Of a DNA stretch of 47,924 bases, positions 10,676 through 20,771 are shown piece after piece. Source of the stretch: Nemertoderma westbladi (lineage: Eukaryota; Xenacoelomorpha; Nemertodermatida; Nemertodermatidae); assembly GCA_032718475.1 (NCBI GenBank), contig JAUCBJ010008756.1, positions 1-47,924 of the forward strand, in the 5' to 3' direction. Under the pieces are notes generated by a model. The model was not told the DNA's origin. It worked only from the letters and a program-made list of their open reading frames with translations, and made no database searches. Numbering within the stretch: the first letter of the stretch is position 1; the number at the start of each line of letters is the position of its first letter. The position numbers were made by a program, and so were the translations under genes.

Positions 10676-11159
10676 CTTATTGATCGTGTGTGATCAAATT
10701 ACGTGCAAATATTTTCTACTTCAATGCATGTAATACAATTTAAGAAATTCCACCAAAAATATTTTACAATTCCACGAAAAATATGTATTTTTAGCAACGT
10801 TTTAGAGTATATTTTGTTGTATCTAATTTTTTGGTAGTGTTTCAACAATACTAGGTAGTAGATAACAACTACCTTGGAAAAAGAAGGATCAATAGTTTCA
10901 ATAATTATTGAGTTGAAAAATATGATAGATATCGTCAACCTGGAAAGGATTTCTTTAGTGCTGGATGGAATGGAAAGATAAGGGAACTCAATTATATATT
11001 CATTTTATCTTATTAGGCTTGATTGCTCAGTCAGCTACATATACTATACATTAGATTAGGTTGTTGGCAATCATGATAACATACCATGATGTTGTCCTCC
11101 AGACAATGTCTTACCTCGATTTGGACTCCATAATGATACGTCTCAACATAATCAGCCAC
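10676..11159. other. AT-rich stretch, no gene seen
   Basis: Low-complexity sequence between a LINE scrap and a SINE, with no coding or repeat signal that I can support. Confidence 0.3.
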
Positions 11160-11338
11160 TATAGCAGACAAACAAGAAAGTTTATTATTGGTGTTATGGG
11201 TGAATGAGTGGTTTCGTATTATTATAACTTTTTGTTGGGCATAGCTTTTGCAAAGTCGGCAATGACGTCCAGGTGGAATCGAACTGGTGACCACCGAGTT
11301 GGGAGTCTGATGCTTTAACCATTCAGCTAGAGGCTCAG
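11160..11338 (-). mobile_element. tRNA-derived SINE
   Basis: On the minus strand an A box (TAGCTGAATGG, complement at 11321-11331) and a B box (AGTTCGATTCC, complement at 11275-11285) lie about 40 bases apart, the spacing of an internal Pol III promoter. The head looks like a tRNA (CAGACTCCCAACTCGG in the anticodon region), followed by unrelated sequence toward 11160. A free tRNA gene is unlikely: acceptor stems do not pair. Confidence 0.55.
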
Positions 11339-11491
11339 GTAAAAGATAGACCTGGAAATACTATCTAATACCTTGTATGTCCGTAATTTACCTCCTCATG
11401 GCCTCCCATCTGTCAATACCATCGTATGCTGCCACTGTGCTCAACCCTACAGTACTTTGGCCGTCTTGAACCACTCGCTACAATGGGTAGT

Positions 11492-11553
11492 GTATATTAA
11501 CAATGAACCATCATGGCCATCATTGTGGCCGTGATGGTTCATTGTTAATATAC
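11492..11553. repeat. Near-perfect 28-bp hairpin
   Basis: GTATATTAACAATGAACCAT and on to GGCCA at 11519 pairs with the inverted copy 11526-11553 with a single mismatch, around a 6-base loop. No terminator function can be inferred in this setting. It may be a tiny foldback element. Confidence 0.85.
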
Positions 11554-11689
11554 AAGTACAAGAGTTTTATAACTGATTATGTACAATTACAAGTAAGAAA
11601 TGGTAGGTGAATTGCCAGTACTAGTAATGGTTGGGTCTTTCTTTGTAAGGTAATTAAATCTGGGAGTGTAATTTTAAAGGCTGGAGGTA

Positions 11690-12330
11690 AAATGCTGGAA
11701 ATCATAAGAGATTATGGAATACCAGAAGTAATTGTTGCTGGCATTGGATTATTATATTGTGACACAGAAGCTTAGGTACTCTCACCAGATGGTGAATCTG
11801 AGATTATCTCAATCCTGGCTGGAGTACTGCGAGGTGACACATTAGCACCATTACTATTTGTAATTGTGCTGGATTACGCAATGAGGTTGGCCATAAAGGG
11901 TGAAGATATCCAGCCAGTACAGTCACACAGACACCGACTTTGCAGATGACATAGCCCTGCTCTCTAATACGCTAGCAGATGCACAGCATCTTCTACTGAA
12001 GAAAGTGGAGACGCCTGCTAAGGAGGTTGGATTTCATATAAATGCTACCAAGACCGAATTCATGACCTTTAATGTTGATGGAAACTTAAAAACCATTGAT
12101 AATAATCAACTACCATCCATACCATCTGGAAATCAGATCTCTCCAGGCCCCTGAAGACTAAGTTCTTTCGAGCCACAGTGGAAAGTGTACATATATAGGG
12201 TGGTGAGACCAGTACACTAACGAAATCACTTGAACAACGAATTGATGGTTGCTACACAAGACTACTAAGGGCAGCCCTAACCACGTTCATAAACGAAGTC
12301 ACCTTCGTGTATTTCAAATATTCAAAGAAT
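11690..12330 (+). pseudogene. Second LINE family (B), reverse transcriptase fragment
   Basis: Plus-strand remains of an APE-type LINE distinct from the 22720-26490 family. They include RDYGIPEVIVAGIGLLY, AGVLRGDTLAPLLFVIVLDYA, a shifted FADDIALLSNTLADAQ (the RT active-site box as FADD, near 11940), VGFHINATKTEFM, then after a deletion TLTKSLEQRIDGCYTRLLRAAL. Several stops and a shift near 11925 inactivate it. The 3' end of what is probably the same copy resumes at 13490 after an interruption. Confidence 0.7.
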
Positions 12331-12614
12331 TTACGCCACTAGTTTTAATGGGAGTGTAGTTTGAGACTTATTTTCTCATGATTGTTCTAGAATTTTTACA
12401 GCTTGGAACAACAATATTCGTATTATATGGGGGTTTCCATTTAACAGTCATAGATTTATTGTAGAATGCCTTGTATAATTTTCTCATCCACGAGTAATTA
12501 TTTGTAAACGGTTGCTGAATTTCATTAAATCTGTGTTTAGCTCTTCCAAGTATCCGATTTGATTTCTATTGTATTTAACACTTTTTGACTGCAGAAGCTG
12601 TATTGGTGATGTTA
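12331..12614. other. Stretch with no gene seen
   Basis: Lies between the LINE-B break and the 15-bp repeat clusters. It is possibly part of an inserted element that ends near 13480, but its borders are not defined. Confidence 0.3.
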
Positions 12615-13040
12615 AGACAATTGCGACCCGGAAAATTGCGAACCGGACAATTGCGACCCGGACAATTGCGACCCGGAAAATTGCGAACCGGACAATTGCG
12701 ACCCGGACAATTGCGACCCGGTCAATTGCGACCCATCAATTTTTTCTAAAATCATGGGTCGCAATTGACCGGGTCGCAATTGTCCTAATATATGAACAAA
12801 CATCAATAAATTTTTTCTCAATTCAGTTCATCAGTTTTTCATCAATTTTTTCTAAAATCATGGGTCGCAATTGTCCGGGTCGCAATTGTCGACCGACGGG
12901 ACAATTGCGACCCGGACAATTGCGACTCGGGCAATTGCGACCCATAATTTTTATTTAAAAACATGGGTCGCGATTGGCCGGGTCGCAATTGTCTGGTTCG
13001 CAATTGCCAGGGTCGCAATTGTTCGGGTCGCAATTGTCCG
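12615..13040. repeat. Foldback clusters of a 15-bp repeat (GGACAATTGCGACCC)
   Basis: Three blocks. Block 12615-12785 has eight direct units, a ~21-base AT-rich loop (CAATTTTTTCTAAAATCAT) and two inverted units. Block 12841-12890 has the same loop and two inverted units. Block 12898-13040 has three direct units, a loop of similar composition and five inverted units. Each could fold into a comb-like hairpin. The unit contains the palindrome CAATTG. Confidence 0.85.
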
Positions 13041-13489
13041 AAGTCCATATTGGTCTCAATTTGAGAAGGATTTCTAATGAATTAAAGCAACCAAATTTAA
13101 AAAACTTAAGCAATGAGGAGATTAATTCTTTACGATATGTTTATGTAGATGAATCAGAATATTGGCAAGTTAATTGTGCTAAGGGAACTCGTAAATTGTT
13201 TGAAGTTCGACACTTTTGAACTTCCGGGTTTTTCAAAATCAGAAATGTCCGATTTATTGGTGTATGTCACTACGTACTAATTAATAAATTGTATTTCCAT
13301 ATTTTTTTTGTGTAGATTATCATGTCACTATATTTGTTTATCATGTATTATTTAGTTATATTTTGTCTTTGCCTTCTCTGTATTATCTATGTATTATTTT
13401 GTGCTTTTTGTCTCTTCTCTTTACTTACTCTGTTCCTGGCTGCATGCCAGTGTACGAAATAAGTAGTAATAATAAACATCAGTTGAAGA
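13041..13489. other. Stretch with no gene seen between foldbacks and LINE-B end
   Basis: It contains a short open stretch (from SNEEINSLRYVYVDESEYW) of 13063-13219 that looks weakly protein-like, but no known domain, splice partner or family could be recognised. The remainder is T-rich. Confidence 0.3.
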
Positions 13490-13800
13490 CAACACTTGAC
13501 AAATGCTGAGATATATGGTACTATACCACCCTCCATATCAACCACCCTCCATGATTCAGATTAAGATTCAGTGGGCACTGTGGGAGAAGTAAAGATGAGG
13601 TAATACCAGATCTACTTTTCTGGCAACCAACACATGGGAAGGGTACCCATGGACGACCGGCTATATCATATATAAACCAGCTTGAAAGGGATACTGAACT
13701 TGAGAGAAACGAAATGGCGACAACTATGGAGAATCAGGAAGCCTGGAAGGATCTCATTACCACTGTCCGAGTTCGCTCGTACTATTAGTAGTAGTAGTGC
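13490..13800 (+). pseudogene. LINE family B, C-terminal end with (TAG)n tail
   Basis: Reads LTNAEIYGTIPPS, then RFSGHCGRSKDE, LLFWQPTHGKGTHGRP, SYINQLERDTELE and EAWKDLITTVRVRS, the typical Cys-containing C-terminus of RTE/L2-like LINE proteins, closed by a stop inside TACTATTAGTAGTAGTAG (13780-13798). It ends in a TAG microsatellite, as does the unrelated-looking LINE family A in this window. Probably the 3' part of the copy at 11690-12330. Confidence 0.7.
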
Positions 13801-14262
13801 CATTTTAATTCTGTGATTAGGCGCTCGTGGTCGTGATACAGGGAGAAATATATAGACTGTATGCTTATTTATCCTTGTTTTAAAAAAATCCTAATTTATA
13901 AAATATATACCCTAATATATCTCTAAATTATAAAAAATAATAAAATTCCATGGTTAAAAAATTATCATGAAATTATGGCTTCAATTGAATTAGTTTCGGT
14001 ATATATTGTTTATGCATATACCTATATACAATGCACTTCTAAATAATGTATGCACTTGTTTTGCGCATCATGGATAAATCCTTATGAATGATTTATCCAC
14101 ACAGCAGCCGGAAATAAGAACAGCAGAAGCTCGATCAGCCTGATGCTCATTTCTCCCTTATCCTATTATCGGGTAGTTTCCACAGAATATACGTAGTACC
14201 ATTGATATTGCAAGCAGAATGTTGACACCCAAATGCAATATTATATATTTTTTGATTTACAG
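13801..14262. other. AT-rich probable intron upstream of GPCR exon
   Basis: No gene is evident. It ends in TTTTTTGATTTACAG, a good splice acceptor for the following exon. Earlier GPCR exons are not recognisable in this window and may lie outside it. Confidence 0.4.
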
Positions 14263-14456
14263 ACAAGAACGATACTGTTGCAGTTGACCCATGGATTGTC
14301 ACTTTGAACAGCATATACTTCTACATGGTCTGGTTAGCCCATGCGAATAGTGCTATCAATCCGGCGATATTACTGGCTATGAATCGCACCCTACGCAAGC
14401 ATTTGGTCACAGATTGTCAATGTTGCTGCCGAGGGAGATCAAATGCAGGACAAGTG
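14263..14456 (+). CDS. Class A GPCR exon: TM7 and helix 8
   Basis: The internal exon starts after TTTGATTTACAG (14262) and is entered with one base carried over. It encodes DPWIVTLNSIYFYMVWLAHA, NSAINPAILL and MNRTLRKHLV, then a Cys cluster CQCCC and basic RGRSNAGQV. The hydrophobic run ending N-x3-NPAIL is the TM7 NPxxY region of rhodopsin-type receptors (Leu replacing Tyr); RTLRKHL is the start of helix 8, and the Cys cluster is a likely palmitoylation site. The exon closes at a consensus donor G|GTGAGT in phase 0. Ligand and subfamily are not recognisable. The seven-transmembrane core upstream is not in view, so only the receptor's tail end is annotated. The last exon is proposed at 34278. 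Confidence 0.75.
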
Positions 14457-14544
14457 GTGAGTTTTATAGAAACGGCCCAATGTTCTTCATTATTATTTGT
14501 TAATTTTTCATACTGCTCGAACTTTGAAACATTAGGATGTGGAA

Positions 14545-14815
14545 CCAAGGTGCCTCCTTGCTATAATGGTTTACTCCATTGCCTTTAATTCCTGAATTCG
14601 AACCCTGCAAGCGGCCCAGGTGAGATTCGTTCCGGGTTGAATGTTTTTAAGGGGATAACCGGGACTCATCTCTGTCTTGCACCCCTAATTTGTCACTAAT
14701 AGAGTACCAGTTTTCTACGTAATTTGCTTTGGATTTTGAGGCTCTCCAAACCTTCTTCAAAAACGCTGTTGGAGAAGGGAAAAGCAAGTTGAGTTGAGTT
14801 TAAGAAGTGAGTCAG
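14545..14815 (+). mobile_element. tRNA-derived SINE
   Basis: An A box-like TTGCTATAATGGTTTA near 14557 and a B box-like ATTCGAACCC near 14596 lie about 40 bases apart. They are followed by a body running to AAGTTGAGTTGAGTTTAAG near 14812. It sits just inside the proposed GPCR intron. Confidence 0.5.
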
Positions 14816-15914
14816 AAAAGTATTTTACATATAAGGTAAACTATTTGAAAGATGGAGATATAATTTAGGGGATGAGTCAGTTTTCCCAATACAAAATGTC
14901 AAAGGCTTGAGAAGACACCATAACCAATCAATATCCCTGTTGACCCATGTTGACCCTTTCTAGAGCATATAATCTTTGGTGCATCACATACAGTGTCCAT
15001 CCTCAGCTACTCGTTGAAAAACTCATAACACTCCCCACCACATTAGGTATGATGAAATTCGACACACTTGGAAACATCCTTGCCCGGTCCTTGTTGGAAT
15101 AAAATATCAATGTGACATGCTCAGATGGATAGGTACCATCAGTCAACCGCTGCAACTCCACTGCAAGTAAGTCAGTCAACCTACATCCAACATTGTCCTC
15201 AGGCTCTTTATATGGAAGATGTTTTGATGATGTGATAAATATACATGGTGAACCACCCAGACTGGAGTGCTCAAAGACCCTGGGGAATTCAGCCAGGGGG
15301 GTACACTAGGTAGGTGTTTACTAGTCGCATACTTAATGGGAATACAGGGATTTGGGGAATCTTATTACACTTGTAGAATCTTATTATGCTTGTGAAATCT
15401 TGTTATGGTTGTAGAATTTGATTACACTTGTGGAATCTTGTTACAATTGTAGATGAATCCTTGTTGGTGTCAGTTACTGGAGGTTTGGTAACCGAAGTCT
15501 CTAGCCCAATATGTTTGGTGTATGATTGATTGGGGGGATTCAGACAAGTACCAGCAGCCTTTGGCGTACACCGAGAATGTAAAGTCAGCATTACTTCCAC
15601 ATTTCACCTAATTCTGTAAAAATATCAGAGATTTGTAGTAGGGGTGCCTAGTATATAGTATATGGTTGCTATCACCAGTATGCCTGTCTAGCTGTGTAAA
15701 CCCCTTTCAGATTCTGATGATGACCATGACTCGAGAGCTCTATATCTAGTTCCATATTATATTGATATTGTGTATGACATAGCGCAGTGGTGTTATTTGT
15801 TCTACAGTACCCATTCTGCATTACATATGTTGGCCATTAGTTTGAATAAATCTTCCATTCAGGGCAGGCTGTCTATCGAGTGTCTTCAGGGAGGGTATGG
15901 TTAACAGGGATGTA
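14816..15914. other. Intron sequence without recognised genes
   Basis: No coding or transposon signal apart from the short 19-bp repeat listed separately. Confidence 0.35.
15371..15460 (+). repeat. 19-bp tandem repeat
   Basis: Five imperfect units starting TTGTAGAATCTTATTATGC at 15371, 15390, 15409, 15428 and 15447. Confidence 0.7.
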
Positions 15915-16091
15915 GGACAATTCGGTCCCGGACAATTCGGTGCAGACAATTCGGTTCCGGACAATTCGGTCCCGGAAAATTCGGTCCCAAAACACTAAAT
16001 AAATGGGACAGAATTGTCCGGGACCGAATTGTCTGGGACAGAATTGTCCTAGGACAATTCTGCTCGAATTGTCCGGGACCGAATTGTCCGG
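15915..16091. repeat. Foldback cluster of a 15-bp repeat (GGACAATTCGGTCCC)
   Basis: Five direct units, a short AT-rich loop (AAAACACTAAATAAAT) and about five inverted units, some imperfect. It has the same design as the 12615-13040 blocks but a different unit (AATTCGGT in place of AATTGCGA). Confidence 0.85.
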
Positions 16092-16102
16092 TTCCTGATA
16101 GC

Positions 16103-16760
16103 AACTTTTTAGTGCAATTTTCTTGTTCTAGAACATTAGTAGATATATTTTTTTATGGTAGCTAGTGTTTTTTACAAGCTAGAATTTTCTGAAATTTTAA
16201 AAATAATATATTTTTTATATTTTGGTTATTGGTAAGTGTTCAAAGTTATTTATTAAGGTGTAGCTTTTGTTTTTTTTACTAGCCAGCCTTTTCTTGAAAT
16301 TATAAAAAAAATTGTGAAAACATATGAAAATATTTCAGAATTAGGCCTAAACTGTTGCAGAATATATTAATTACCAAAAATATTGATGATATTATAACAG
16401 TTTAAGCTGAACATCGTGTGGAAGTACAGTTTTTAAATCTAAATTCAGCAAAGTGTCTAGTGTCTGTTATCTAGGATAATAATTTAGGCTTGTTAACCAA
16501 CCAACAACACATACAGTTATACATATGCAACATATAAAAAAAATATGTTTTAAATATTTTAAATACATACTATTACTAGCTAGTAAATAATTCACAAGCT
16601 CCATAAAAACACCATAGCTAACATAACATAATGTTAACAAAAAAAAGTACAAATTTTTTTATTTTCAAAAAAATACTAGCTAGTAAAAAAACACTAGCTA
16701 GTAGCTTCCATATAATAATATCTATTAAGGTTCTAGAACATTCACCATTATATAATACCA
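16103..16760. repeat. AT-rich AGCTAGTA repeat element, copy 2
   Basis: Related to 4573-5260: ACTAGCTAGT motifs, TGTTCTAGAACATT at the left end near 16127 and GTTCTAGAACATT at the right end near 16732. Non-coding. It is bordered on both sides by 15-bp-repeat clusters. Confidence 0.6.
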
Positions 16761-16912
16761 ATTAAATTTGGTCTCGGACAATTCGGTCCCGGACAATTCG
16801 CGGTCCCATTAATACAGATAGGGGGAAAACTGGACGCAATATAAATGCATCCCTTTCCATGGGAAATTCGACGCAAATAACAGCTGATTATTCTCAAAAA
16901 TAAAACTGTAAC

Positions 16913-17863
16913 CTGGGGCGGGCGACAAGAAGCTCCGTTAATTTTAAAGTTAACGGAGGTTTAACGGAAGTGCACTTAACGGAGAACTCATAATGGGCGA
17001 CACGAACGAGTATTTAGGCCTCCGTTAGTGAGTTCTCCGTTAAGGCTCCGTTAGTACTAAAGGTGATACTTTCCAAATGATCATAAAATTGCGTACACGT
17101 GAATGTTGTTGTGGTTGCTTAGGCAACTCGATAATGTTATTGTTGGAGTGCCGTTTCAAATTGAAACCCTTCCACATCTAAAAAATATTATAGACCAAAG
17201 CAGTACATACTACCGCTACAGTTTCATGTTTAGGCAATAGCGCACACAATTAATGTTAAGATCGGGAATGTAACATCATCAAAACAACTAATAGAGCATA
17301 TGGAGTGCCCGATTATTGGGTAGAAATCTACTCTATCTACAGATCTACAGTATCAATGACCAACGACTTCCACCTGGTCATTGAGGAATCGTTCATAAAA
17401 TTGTATCTCTAAGATTTCTGAAAGGGTCTAACTGATGACGGAAAACTAAGTTGAACTGTGTTTATAACCGTGATTGCACATCTAAGTCCACCCACATCAG
17501 CTGTAATGCGCCGCAATGTTTAATTAGAACTCAAATAGGACTTGGATAATGCGGAGATGATTGAATGTCACACAGAACGTGAATTCAAGTTCTATACTAT
17601 GAAAGCTAAAAGTATAGTTATTCAGAATGCTTTTAGTTATGTAGAGTAGAATACAAAACATTTCTTAACGGAACCTTAAAGGTGCCTTCTGGTGGATGGT
17701 GTAAAATACCTTAACGGAGAGTCCTCCGTTAGTGTAACGGAGCTTCGAGACGCTGGCTTCCGTTAGTTAAAGTCGCCGTTAATTTAACGGAGGTTTCGTG
17801 TCGTGCATAATTTTAGTTAACGGCGCCGTTAGCACTAACGGAGCTTCTTGTCGCCCGCCCCTG
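16913..17863. mobile_element. hAT-like MITE (~950 bp)
   Basis: The ends are inverted copies beginning C[T/A]GGGGCGGGCGACAAGAAG and continuing through CTCCGTTA: 26 matching bases after the second position. Subterminal regions carry many TAACGGAG/CTCCGTTA motifs in both orientations, as expected for transposase-binding sites. The CAGGGGCGG start resembles hAT termini, but the flanking 8 bp do not match, so the superfamily is only suggested. No coding sequence inside. Confidence 0.7.
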
Positions 17864-17975
17864 TTCTATTATGTTTAGTTTATTTATTGTTTTAGTTAAA
17901 ATAACATGCCACTGTAACCTGCTCCGTTCCCTAAATTAAGAATGTAACATTGAAGCGGGATATGAATTCGCCAAG

Positions 17976-17997
17976 CCCCCCCCCCCCCCCCCCCCCC
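17976..17997 (+). repeat. Poly-C tract (22 C)
   Basis: Run of 22 C followed by TAT, within the 15-bp-repeat element. Confidence 0.95.
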
Positions 17998-18185
17998 TAT
18001 CTCCATTAATATGTGTGTTTTGCGACCGAATTGTCCGGGACCGAATTGTCCGAACCGAATTGTCCGGGACCGAATTGTCCGCACCGAATTGTCCTGGGAC
18101 CGAATTGTCCGCACCGAATTGTCCGGGACCGAATTGTCCGCACCGAATTGTCCTGCTTCCGGTTAACAGGTTTATAAATATATAT

Positions 18186-18250
18186 CTACGATCAGCATAC
18201 TGCAATTGCAGATACATTTAGAATGCTAGGCTGGCTTAATGACAAGTTTG
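18186..18250 (-). mobile_element. Old LINE-A fragment, left part, split by copia
   Basis: Matches the 3' end of the 22720-26490 family with many changes (GATCAGCATACTGCAATTGC, GCTTAATGACAAGTTTG). Its continuation appears directly after the copia 3' LTR at 28613, showing that copia landed in an older LINE. Confidence 0.65.
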
Positions 18251-18440
18251 TGTTGGAAGTAAAATATACTGTATGTACCGTACCAGTACCTGACCTATGA
18301 TCTTAGTTCTTGTTTTGTCCGTGTTGAGTGAATTAGTAGATTCAGGTAGTATTGTAACTGCTACTGGGTATTAGTGCAGTAATTGTTACTGGTAGATAAA
18401 ATATACTTTTGCAACCTTGCTGAACTGTATAATTTTATCA
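18251..18440 (+). repeat. Copia 5' LTR
   Basis: 190 bp, TGTTGGAAGTAAAATATACT to TTATCA. Matches the 3' LTR outside a ~14-bp indel near its start and the insertion at ~28275-28538, with only a handful of substitutions. Confidence 0.85.
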
Positions 18441-18455
18441 GGTTATGGGCCCAGG
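18441..18455 (+). promoter_or_regulatory. Copia primer-binding site (initiator tRNA-Met half)
   Basis: GGTTATGGGCCCAGG immediately follows the LTR. It is complementary to the anticodon-arm 5' half of metazoan initiator tRNA-Met, the primer type known for Drosophila copia. Confidence 0.75.
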
Positions 18456-18651
18456 AATACATAACAACTTCAGCGAACAGAGTTGCATTAAGGCTGTATG
18501 GAACCTGTGTGGCAAGGGTAATTAAGAATTTCTACCGGTATCAGGGTATAGCTAGGCCACTCTGCTACTGCATATATACTGGACTGGACAGTGGACATAC
18601 CGGATTGATACCAGCAGTTGACTAAAATGCTGTAATGTGTGTTATGCAGTT

Positions 18652-19214
18652 CTGGCTGAATCACAATATAAGGTTAGTCTACGATCTGAAAAATTTAATG
18701 GTGATGGTTGGTATTTGCGGAGGCAAAAAATGGAATATGCCTTGATTAGCTGAGATCTGTGGCAGATAACTACAGGGTCAGATACAGCACCAGAAGGAAA
18801 TGCAGAAACTTGAGAGGAGATCACCAAGAAACGAAGAGAGAAATAGAGGAGAGAGAGAGGAGAAATTCAAGAAACGAAATCTAAAGGCAAAGGCAGAAAT
18901 TGGATTGCATCTTGGAGATAGCCAGTTGAGTAATATTAGAAACTGTACATCTGCAAAAGAAGCATGGGATATCTTAGTGAATTTAAATGAATGGAAAATT
19001 TTCCAAAACATTGTTTACCTGAACCGACGCTATCAAACTACTAAATCATGAAGAAATCGATCATCGAGAAAACATGATGTCTTATATTAACCAACACCGC
19101 GAGATAACTGATCAGTTGGCCAGAAATCAGAAGGGATATAGAGTCCTAGATATAGAATCTAATAAAGTGACAGTTTGTTGAGATGTGACATTCCATGAGG
19201 AAAGTTTTCATGGT
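18652..19214 (+). pseudogene. Copia gag remnant, copy 1
   Basis: Reads SEKFNGDGWYLRRQKMEYAL (Gag N-terminus of copia type, F-G-x2-W-x3-M pattern), stops, then KAKAEIGLHLGDSQLSNIRN, AKEAWDILVNL (UBN2-type Gag core), ENMMSYINQHREITDQLA, and straight into the post-integrase RVLDIESNKVTVC block. Zinc knuckle, protease and integrase are absent. At least two in-frame stops. Confidence 0.65.
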
Positions 19215-20054
19215 CTACTACTAGGATCGGCATGCTGCATTGCAGCTGCATTTTTAAGAATGCTGTGCCGGCTTATCGACAAAATTGTACCGCCACAACT
19301 CCCTATCACCCATGACATTTGCTAGATCATCCACATCTTCAAGGCCAGTGTCCTTTAAGATGCGTCTCAAGAAAGTCATGGGCTGTCCACCATGCTTATT
19401 CACTCCATGAGGCTGCCAAAGTACAAGATTATGCACTGGCTGGTCCTCACGGCGAAAGCAATGTCCTCCAAAGTGGAGGCAATTTTGTTTTAGTGTCAAG
19501 CTTGGGGGAACCGCAATGTCCTCCAAAGCGGAGGCAATTTTGTTTTAGTGTCAAGCTTGGGGGAACCAATGAGACACCTCCAATGTTATATAGTGTCTGG
19601 TTGGATATGTGTGCATTGTACTTGACACAATGAACCCGGCGTAGCAGTCTTGTGAATGTGCCATCCAGAGATTTGGTGTCCTCAACAGTTAGAGCCCAGC
19701 ATGGACTCCCATAGAGGAGTACTGGAACTACTGCTGCTCTAAATAATCGGACCTTAAGTTTCCGATTAATTCTCAGTGACTTCCAAATCCTGGAAAGCCT
19801 ATTCAAGGCTGCCCATGCCTTTCCCTTACGTATTCGAAGATCCTCACCTGACTTCTGGATCCATGATCCCAGGTAACAGAAGTCATCCACATGCTCAAGC
19901 ATACCATCTTTTGAGCTTATGCTCATCCGATCAGAGACTTGCTGAGGACTTTCAAAGTTAACTGTCAAAATTTTGGTCTTTCTGGAGTTAAAAAAAAGAC
20001 CAACACTAGAAGCAGCATGTTCTAATGAGCTGAGGAGCCGTTGGGCTCCCTCTA
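19215..20054 (-). mobile_element. 5'-truncated LINE-A copy inside the copia array, 1
   Basis: Starts with the CTACTACTA tail complement and runs through the C-terminal coding region to CCCTCTA (20054), where it is cut and joined to copia sequence. It carries a 55-bp tandem duplication (GCAATGTCCTCCAAAG...GGGGGAACC, at about 19458-19567) shared with the second copy, which interrupts its frame. Confidence 0.8.
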
Positions 20055-20208
20055 TGGGCTGTATGGAACCTGTGTGGCTAGGGTGATTAAGAATTTGCTA
20101 CCAGTATCAGGGTATAACTAGGCCACTCTGCTACTGCATATATACTGGACTGGACATACCGGATTGATACCAGCAGATGACTAATGCTGTAATGTCTGTT
20201 ATGCAGTT

Positions 20209-20771
20209 ATGGCTGAATCACAATATAAGGTTAGTCTACGATCTGCAAAATTTAATGGTGATGGTTGGTATTTGTGGAGGCAAAAAATGAAATATGCCTC
20301 GAGTAGCTGAGATCTGTGGCAGATAACTACAGGGTCAGATACAGCTCCAGAAGGAAATGCAGAAACTTGAGAGGAGATCACCAAGAAACGAAGAGAGAAA
20401 TAGAGGAGAGAGAGAGGCGAAATTCAAGAAACGAAATCTAAAGGCAAAGTCAGAAATTTGATTGCATCTTGGAGATAGCCAGTTGAGTAATATTAGAAAC
20501 TGTACATCTGCAAAAGAAGCATGGGATATCTTAGTGAATTTAAATGAATGGAAAATTTTCCAAAACATTGTTTACCTGAACCGACGCTATCAAACTACTA
20601 AATCATGAAGAAATCGATCATCGAGAAAACATGATGTCTTATATTAACCAACACCGCGAGATAACTGATCAGTTGGCCAGAAATCAGAAGGGATATAGAG
20701 TCCTAGATATAGAATCTAATAAAGTGACAGTTTGTTGAGATGTGACATTCCATGAGGAAAGTTTTCATGGT
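20209..20771 (+). pseudogene. Copia gag remnant, copy 2
   Basis: Same content as copy 1 with TTTGTGGAGGCAAAAAATG and TCGAGTAGC variants; same stops and same junction to the LINE piece at CATGGT. Confidence 0.65.

Larger units (their letters stand above)
16776..18153. mobile_element. Non-autonomous element with 15-bp terminal repeats
   Basis: Direct units GGACAATTCGGTCCC at 16776-16807 face nine or so inverted units at 18024-18153. Just inside both ends the sequence ATTAAT, four variable bases and ATAGGG occurs in inverted orientation, so the inverted termini extend beyond the 15-bp units. The interior is filled mostly by the hAT-like MITE at 16913-17863, a later insertion. No coding sequence. 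Confidence 0.6.

Noticed and set aside
11270-11338. True tRNA-Gly gene on the minus strand
   Set aside because: A and B boxes are present, but the acceptor stem does not pair and unrelated SINE-like body follows.
12569-13077. Short repetitive proteins over the GGACAATTGCGACCC clusters
   Set aside because: Direct translation of the 15-bp repeats, present on both strands.
14115-14210. Hydrophobic frame SSISLMLISPLSYYRVVST as an earlier GPCR exon
   Set aside because: It vaguely recalls TM3, but the DRY motif and a good donor are absent and phase with 14263 is not supported.
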